From: Catenibacillus sp964565805
GTDB lineage: Bacteria > Bacillota > Clostridia > Lachnospirales > Lachnospiraceae
Length of the DNA stretch: 64,000 nucleotides
Direction: 5' to 3'
Assembly (NCBI GenBank): GCA_964565805.1
Contig: CAZMGH010000012.1
Coordinates: 5,990 to 69,989 of the forward strand
Shown here: in pieces, positions 60,627 through 64,000 of the stretch
Layout: every line of letters begins with the position of its first letter
Numbering within the stretch: position 1 is the first letter of the stretch
The notes under the pieces: model-generated
Told to the model about the DNA's origin: nothing
Seen by the model: only the letters and a program-made list of their open reading frames with translations
Databases searched by the model: none
Position numbers and translations under genes: made by a program

Positions 60627-60983
60627 TTATGCCAGTTTTGCTTTGGCAACTTCGCAAAGTTTTGTGAAGCCTTCCGCATCGTTGATAGCCATTTCAGAAA
60701 GCATTTTACGGTTGATTTCAATATCTGCCAGCTTCAGTCCGTGCATAAGCTTGCTGTAAGATAAGCCGTTCATACGGGCTGCCGCGTTGATACGCGCGAT
60801 CCACAGCTGTCTGAACTGACGCTTTCTTTCCTTACGGCCGGCATAAGATGACGCCAGGGCTCTCATTACAGACTGTTTTGCTACTCTATACTGTTTGGAT
60901 CTGGCTCCTCTGTAACCTTTAGCCAGCTTTAATACTCTTTTATGCTTTTTCTTTGCATTTAAACCGCCTTTAACTCTTGCCAT
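60627..60983 (-). CDS. rplT: Ribosomal protein L20
   Basis: 118 residues beginning MARVKGGLNAKKKHKRVLKL, with YRVAKQSVMRALASSYAGRK and RQLWIARINAAARMNG, as in all L20 proteins. It is an assembly protein of the large subunit and, in Firmicutes, represses its own operon by binding the leader. Last gene of infC-rpmI-rplT, 26 bases after rpmI. Confidence 0.98.
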   Translation of the reverse strand: MARVKGGLNAKKKHKRVLKLAKGYRGARSKQYRVAKQSVMRALASSYAGRKERKRQFRQLWIARINAAARMNGLSYSKLMHGLKLADIEINRKMLSEMAINDAEGFTKLCEVAKAKLA

Positions 60984-61009
60984 TCTTACAGTACCTCCGT
61001 TCCTTCAGA

Positions 61010-61207
61010 TTAAAGATATGGTAAAATCTTCTTCATGTTCTTTACGTTAGTTACATCAGTCATTGTTGCTTTTCTGAGATTTCTCTTTCTCTTAGCAGAC
61101 TTCTTTGTAAGAATGTGGCTCTTGTAAGCTTTCATTCTCTTTAATTTACCTGTACCTGTCTTTTTGAAGCGCTTTGCAGCTGCTCTGCTGGTTTTCATTT
61201 TTGGCAT
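61010..61207 (-). CDS. rpmI: Ribosomal protein L35
   Basis: 65 residues, very basic: MPKMKTSRAAAKRFKKTGTG, HILTKKSAKRKRNLRKA, KILPYL. Typical L35, a component of the large subunit. GGAGG precedes the ATG. It follows infC after a gap with a 10-bp hairpin. Confidence 0.98.
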   Translation of the reverse strand: MPKMKTSRAAAKRFKKTGTGKLKRMKAYKSHILTKKSAKRKRNLRKATMTDVTNVKNMKKILPYL

Positions 61208-61247
61208 TACGATTTCCTCCTTATATGCGAAATATACTTCTAACTAT

Positions 61248-61283
61248 CTGGCCGACAAGCCCCTTGCCGGTCCTGTCGGCCAG
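61248..61283 (-). other. Hairpin in the infC-rpmI gap
   Basis: CTGGCCGACA pairs perfectly with TGTCGGCCAG. No T-run follows, so it is probably a processing or partial-attenuation element rather than an operon end. Confidence 0.6.
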
Positions 61284-61297
61284 CCCCAGACGCCATC

Positions 61298-61807
61298 TTA
61301 CCGTTTCTCAGACAAGAACATAACCATGCTCTTTCCTTCAAGCTTTGCAGGTTTATCAATTACCGCAATATCCGACAATTTTTCCGCAAACTGATCAAGG
61401 ATGACTTTACCGGAAGCTGTATGAGCCAGCTCGCGTCCTCTGAAACGGACGCTGACTTTAACCTTATTTCCGCTGGTAATAAACTTGCGTGTCTGATTCA
61501 TCTTAGTATTCAGATCGTTCACGTCAATATTTGGCGATAACCGGATCTCCTTTACTTCGATGGTCTTCTGCTTTTTCCTGGCTTCTTTTTCTTTTCTGGC
61601 CATCTCATACCGATACTTGCCGTAATCGATAACCTTGCACACCGGCGGTTTCGCCGTGGGAGCAATCTTTACAAGGTCCAGGTTGGCTTCACGGGCAATC
61701 TTGTAAGCTTCTTTTGCAGACATGATGCCTAACTGTGATCCATCCTCCCCGATAAGTCTGACTTCCCTATCCCTGATTTGCTCATTGATCATTAAATCGC
61801 TAATAAT
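61298..61807 (-). CDS. infC: Translation initiation factor IF-3
   Basis: About 169 residues: ISDLMINEQIRDREVRLIGE, LDLVKIAPTAKPPVCKVIDYGKY, KEIRLSPNIDVNDL, VSVRFRGRELAH. IF-3 keeps the subunits apart and proofreads start codons. No ATG, GTG or TTG stands at the place where the family begins. After GGAGG come TGTCA and then ATT ATT AGC GAT, so the start is an ATT (61807 or 61804), as is known for infC. Upstream lies an L20-leader-like region. Confidence 0.93.
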   Translation of the reverse strand: MISDLMINEQIRDREVRLIGEDGSQLGIMSAKEAYKIAREANLDLVKIAPTAKPPVCKVIDYGKYRYEMARKEKEARKKQKTIEVKEIRLSPNIDVNDLNTKMNQTRKFITSGNKVKVSVRFRGRELAHTASGKVILDQFAEKLSDIAVIDKPAKLEGKSMVMFLSEKR

Positions 61808-61824
61808 TGACACCTCCATATGTC

Positions 61825-61966
61825 CAAAAAAAATGGCGAGCAGCATACTACTCACCATTTAAGTCCATAACCGTGTTAAGCTCTTAAATATTAACCCGAG
61901 TCATCATCTTTGGATGCTAAGGTGAGAGTGAGTCCTCTGCTTTGTTCTCATGTATTCTCATACAAC
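61825..61966 (-). promoter_or_regulatory. infC leader with intrinsic terminator (L20-leader-like)
   Basis: The leader of about 150 nt ends with ATGGTGAGTAG/CTGCTCGCCAT (61833-61858; two G-U pairs, four-base loop) followed by eight T, about 18 bases before the coding region. Position and layout match the ribosomal protein L20 leader of Firmicutes, where L20 binding favours termination. Confidence 0.75.
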
Positions 61967-61972
61967 CTCTAT

Positions 61973-62001
61973 ATAATAGCACCAAGATATGAATCCGTCA
62001 A
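61973..62001 (-). promoter_or_regulatory. Promoter of the infC-rpmI-rplT operon
   Basis: TTGACG (61996-62001), 17-nt spacer, TATTAT (61973-61978) on the minus strand. The -35 box begins five bases after the stop of the arylsulfotransferase gene, and no terminator separates them. Confidence 0.8.
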
Positions 62002-62005
62002 GCAT

Positions 62006-63847
62006 TTATTTAAACCAAAATCCAGAAAAATCATCTTTCATGACTCTATAGCCCTGGAAGGTGGTGTCATAGGAAAAACTTTGGATCAGCTGGCCCTGGG
62101 AATCGTACTCGCCGAAGGTCTTTGCCACCCCGCTGTTGACCACATAGTTTTCACCCAGGAGCTGAACGCTGGATACAATGCTGGAATAAGGCACATCAAA
62201 AAACCATTCCAGAGAATAAGTCCCTGCATTTTCGTCTACCAGGTAAAAGTAAACATAGGATAGCTCACTGTCATCCGACAGGGCCTGGGACACTTGGTCA
62301 TCCAGCACCGGCTCATAGTCATCTGTACGGGTACTGTTGGCATAGTAATTATTGTTATACATCATCAGGTAATACTGGCCTTCCTCAAGATCTTCCGATT
62401 CTATCACAGTCACTGTATGCTGTCCGTACTGAGGGGTAAAGTCCCCATCCATATTCAGGCAGTAATCCTCATAGGCAGTTCCGGACCAGTAGCTTTCATC
62501 TCCAATAAGCCATGCAAGTTCCGGCTCGTCATATACATCCGAAAGTTTGATAATCGTCGAAGTCTCCCGGGAACTAAGGATAATGCTGTCATCCCCTAAG
62601 GTGTCAATCGTATTCACATGGATCCAGTCTCTTGTTCCTGCCTGCCAGAAAAACGGATCCATCTCGCTGACCGTATCGGTCTGGGCGTAATACTCGGGAA
62701 AAATATCCTGAAGATTAATCAGCTCCTGCACATCTCCGGTTTCCATGTTAATCTCCAGTATCCGGTCCATGACTGCATCGTCTTTAGCATTTTCCTTGGT
62801 TGCCAGCACAAGGAGACAGTTTTCCCGGCCCCAGTTAAAATCATGATGCATCACATATCCATCTAAAGTATAAATTTCAGTCACCTGGCCCAATCGGTTG
62901 ATTTTTCCGATTTGATCAGAGGACACACAGCAGATCATCTCATCTCCGTCCATAAGCACCCGATCTGCCTTGTAACCGTCCAAGATCATCTCATAGCGCA
63001 TCACGCCCTGGTTATCAAAGAAAAACATATATCCGTAATAGCCTTGGGTTCCTAAAGTATAGTACAGCCCGTCACTGAGCGCTTCCCCGGAAGTTCCCTG
63101 GGTACTTTCCAGCTTAATATCATAGCCAGAAATCGTTTCCGGAGCCGTAATCTCAAAGGTAAACTCATCCTCCAGGCTGCCATCGGCATCATAAAGCTCC
63201 ATAGTCACTTCATTCACCTGCCCCGGAACAAGGCCGATCATGAGAAATTCTATAGCGGCAGATTCGGCGGCCGATCCGCTCCCCGCGGCGTCCGAGATAT
63301 TAACCTGGGCTGTGTAGTCCTCTATGTCAGGGTCATCTACATGGATGGTATAGGAAAGGTCGGCAGCCCCTTCATATTGAAAATAAATGTAAAGGCCGTT
63401 GCTTCCTGTGCCAAAAGGATTCCATACTGCCAAAGGCGCTTCCAAGGTATGATCGCCTGCGGCCTTCAGATCCTCAAGGGCCCCTGCCAATCGTTCCTGA
63501 ACCTGAGTATCATAGTAGGTAAAGGACTCTTCTTCAACTTCCTGGGGGATGATCTGATATACAGAAATCTGACTGTCTGTAGCTGATTCATAAATATTCA
63601 CCTGCTGATCCTGGTTCGTTTCCATCAGTTCGCCCGTCTCCACAGTCCAGGAATCTCTTTTCTGTGTCTCCTCATCCATCTGGGTGCGGACAATCCACTT
63701 ATAAACGCAAAACGCTGCCACACACACCACCGCCAGGATCACAAGAATCACCAAAAGTTTCTGCCATCTTTTCAGACTTTTCCACCGTCTCTTCTTGGAT
63801 CCTGAATCTTCCTTTTTTACTTTCGCTTTCTTCTCTTCCTTTTTCAT
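62006..63847 (-). CDS. Aryl-sulfate sulfotransferase (ASST-like), membrane-anchored
   Basis: 613 residues: a lysine-rich cytoplasmic start, one membrane anchor (about 30-50: LLVILVILAVVCVAAFCVY), then an extracellular region. About 80-240 form an N-terminal beta domain; about 240-613 match the arylsulfotransferase propeller with MHHDFNWG, DWIHVNT, ILSSRETSTIIKL and QYGQHTVT, the His and Arg positions used for sulfate transfer. The family moves sulfate from one phenolic ester to another without PAPS. The donor and acceptor here are unknown. It has GGAGAG upstream of the ATG. Confidence 0.83.
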   Translation of the reverse strand: MKKEEKKAKVKKEDSGSKKRRWKSLKRWQKLLVILVILAVVCVAAFCVYKWIVRTQMDEETQKRDSWTVETGELMETNQDQQVNIYESATDSQISVYQIIPQEVEEESFTYYDTQVQERLAGALEDLKAAGDHTLEAPLAVWNPFGTGSNGLYIYFQYEGAADLSYTIHVDDPDIEDYTAQVNISDAAGSGSAAESAAIEFLMIGLVPGQVNEVTMELYDADGSLEDEFTFEITAPETISGYDIKLESTQGTSGEALSDGLYYTLGTQGYYGYMFFFDNQGVMRYEMILDGYKADRVLMDGDEMICCVSSDQIGKINRLGQVTEIYTLDGYVMHHDFNWGRENCLLVLATKENAKDDAVMDRILEINMETGDVQELINLQDIFPEYYAQTDTVSEMDPFFWQAGTRDWIHVNTIDTLGDDSIILSSRETSTIIKLSDVYDEPELAWLIGDESYWSGTAYEDYCLNMDGDFTPQYGQHTVTVIESEDLEEGQYYLMMYNNNYYANSTRTDDYEPVLDDQVSQALSDDSELSYVYFYLVDENAGTYSLEWFFDVPYSSIVSSVQLLGENYVVNSGVAKTFGEYDSQGQLIQSFSYDTTFQGYRVMKDDFSGFWFK

Positions 63848-64000
63848 ACAACGCTCTCCATCTTGTTTTTTCCATGATAGAATATATTTGTGAACTTACG
63901 TTGAACAATTTGTGTAATTTTTAAAAAATAATTATAAAATATTTATAATCTTTAAAAAAACCTTAAGAAAAAAGGAAAATCTTCCCAGTGTTTTGGCGGA
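63848..64000. other. AT-rich region at the right edge
   Basis: About 150 bases upstream of the arylsulfotransferase gene, very rich in A and T. TTGTTC-N18-TATTCT on the minus strand is a weak promoter candidate. No gene is visible up to the edge. Confidence 0.35.

Noticed and set aside
1..64000. CRISPR arrays, rRNA genes, complete insertion sequences, replication origin
   Set aside because: None seen: no regularly spaced repeats, no rRNA sequence, no transposase frame, no DnaA-box cluster.

Overview
The window looks like a chromosomal piece of a Gram-positive anaerobe of the Lachnospiraceae (Clostridium cluster XIVa type). This rests on protein resemblance: DUF6142, DUF6472, DUF1836, YerC/YecD, LtaS-like and YesM/YesN-type proteins, strong AGGAGG ribosome-binding sites, and sigma-A-like promoters with 16-18 nt spacers. 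It is draft sequence: one run of exactly 100 N (35315-35414) interrupts a lipoprotein gene, and the same 55 bp occur on both sides of it.

Layout. 1-9.9 kb: 3'-truncated-by-window ureA (minus), a PLP aminotransferase, radA, a small beta-rich protein, and the protein-quality-control operon mcsA-mcsB-clpC, headed by a GntR/YtrA-type repressor where CtsR is usually found; then a tandem CmpB-like membrane protein. 10-20.5 kb: purE-purM-purN-purD, an M29-type aminopeptidase, small membrane proteins (DUF6142, VanZ-like), pyrE and a large LtaS-like sulfatase-fold protein. 20.6-29.6 kb: AraC regulator, DUF1836, YerC, then a redox operon (mini-ORF, LysR, FAD flavoprotein, NuoG-GltD fusion, and a NuoF-like subunit without the FMN motif).

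29.8-38.9 kb: a YesN/YesM two-component system transcribed together with a sugar-type ABC importer (binding lipoprotein and two permeases) that has a 2x[4Fe-4S]/FAD oxidoreductase in its middle. 39-41 kb: remains of a mobile element (17-bp palindromic operator, S24 repressor with two nonsense codons, N-terminally cut tyrosine integrase) beside tRNA-Leu(AAG). 41-49.5 kb: glycerol-3-phosphate metabolism: GlpP antiterminator, TIM-barrel isomerase, GlpA-like dehydrogenase with its two partner proteins, a perfect 20-bp attenuator hairpin in the leader, and glpK. Between them lies a second ABC/two-component locus reduced to fragments by internal deletions.

49.5-64 kb: small conserved proteins, a phosphoesterase, a NifX-like/FKBP fusion, a TOTE-type primase-helicase protein, a yaaA remnant, a RecA/KaiC-like plus PPDK-N fusion with a leader attenuator, corA with a leader attenuator, tRNA-Asn, infC-rpmI-rplT with an L20-leader-like attenuator, and an arylsulfotransferase.

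Two families of short intergenic repeats cut across these regions. Family A is a hairpin followed by GCGTATCGC, usually beside a terminator (five sites of decreasing similarity). Family B has the 13-nt core GGGGATACCCATA, shortly upstream of a start codon inside operons (three sites). All functions are inferred from sequence recognition by eye; no database search was run.
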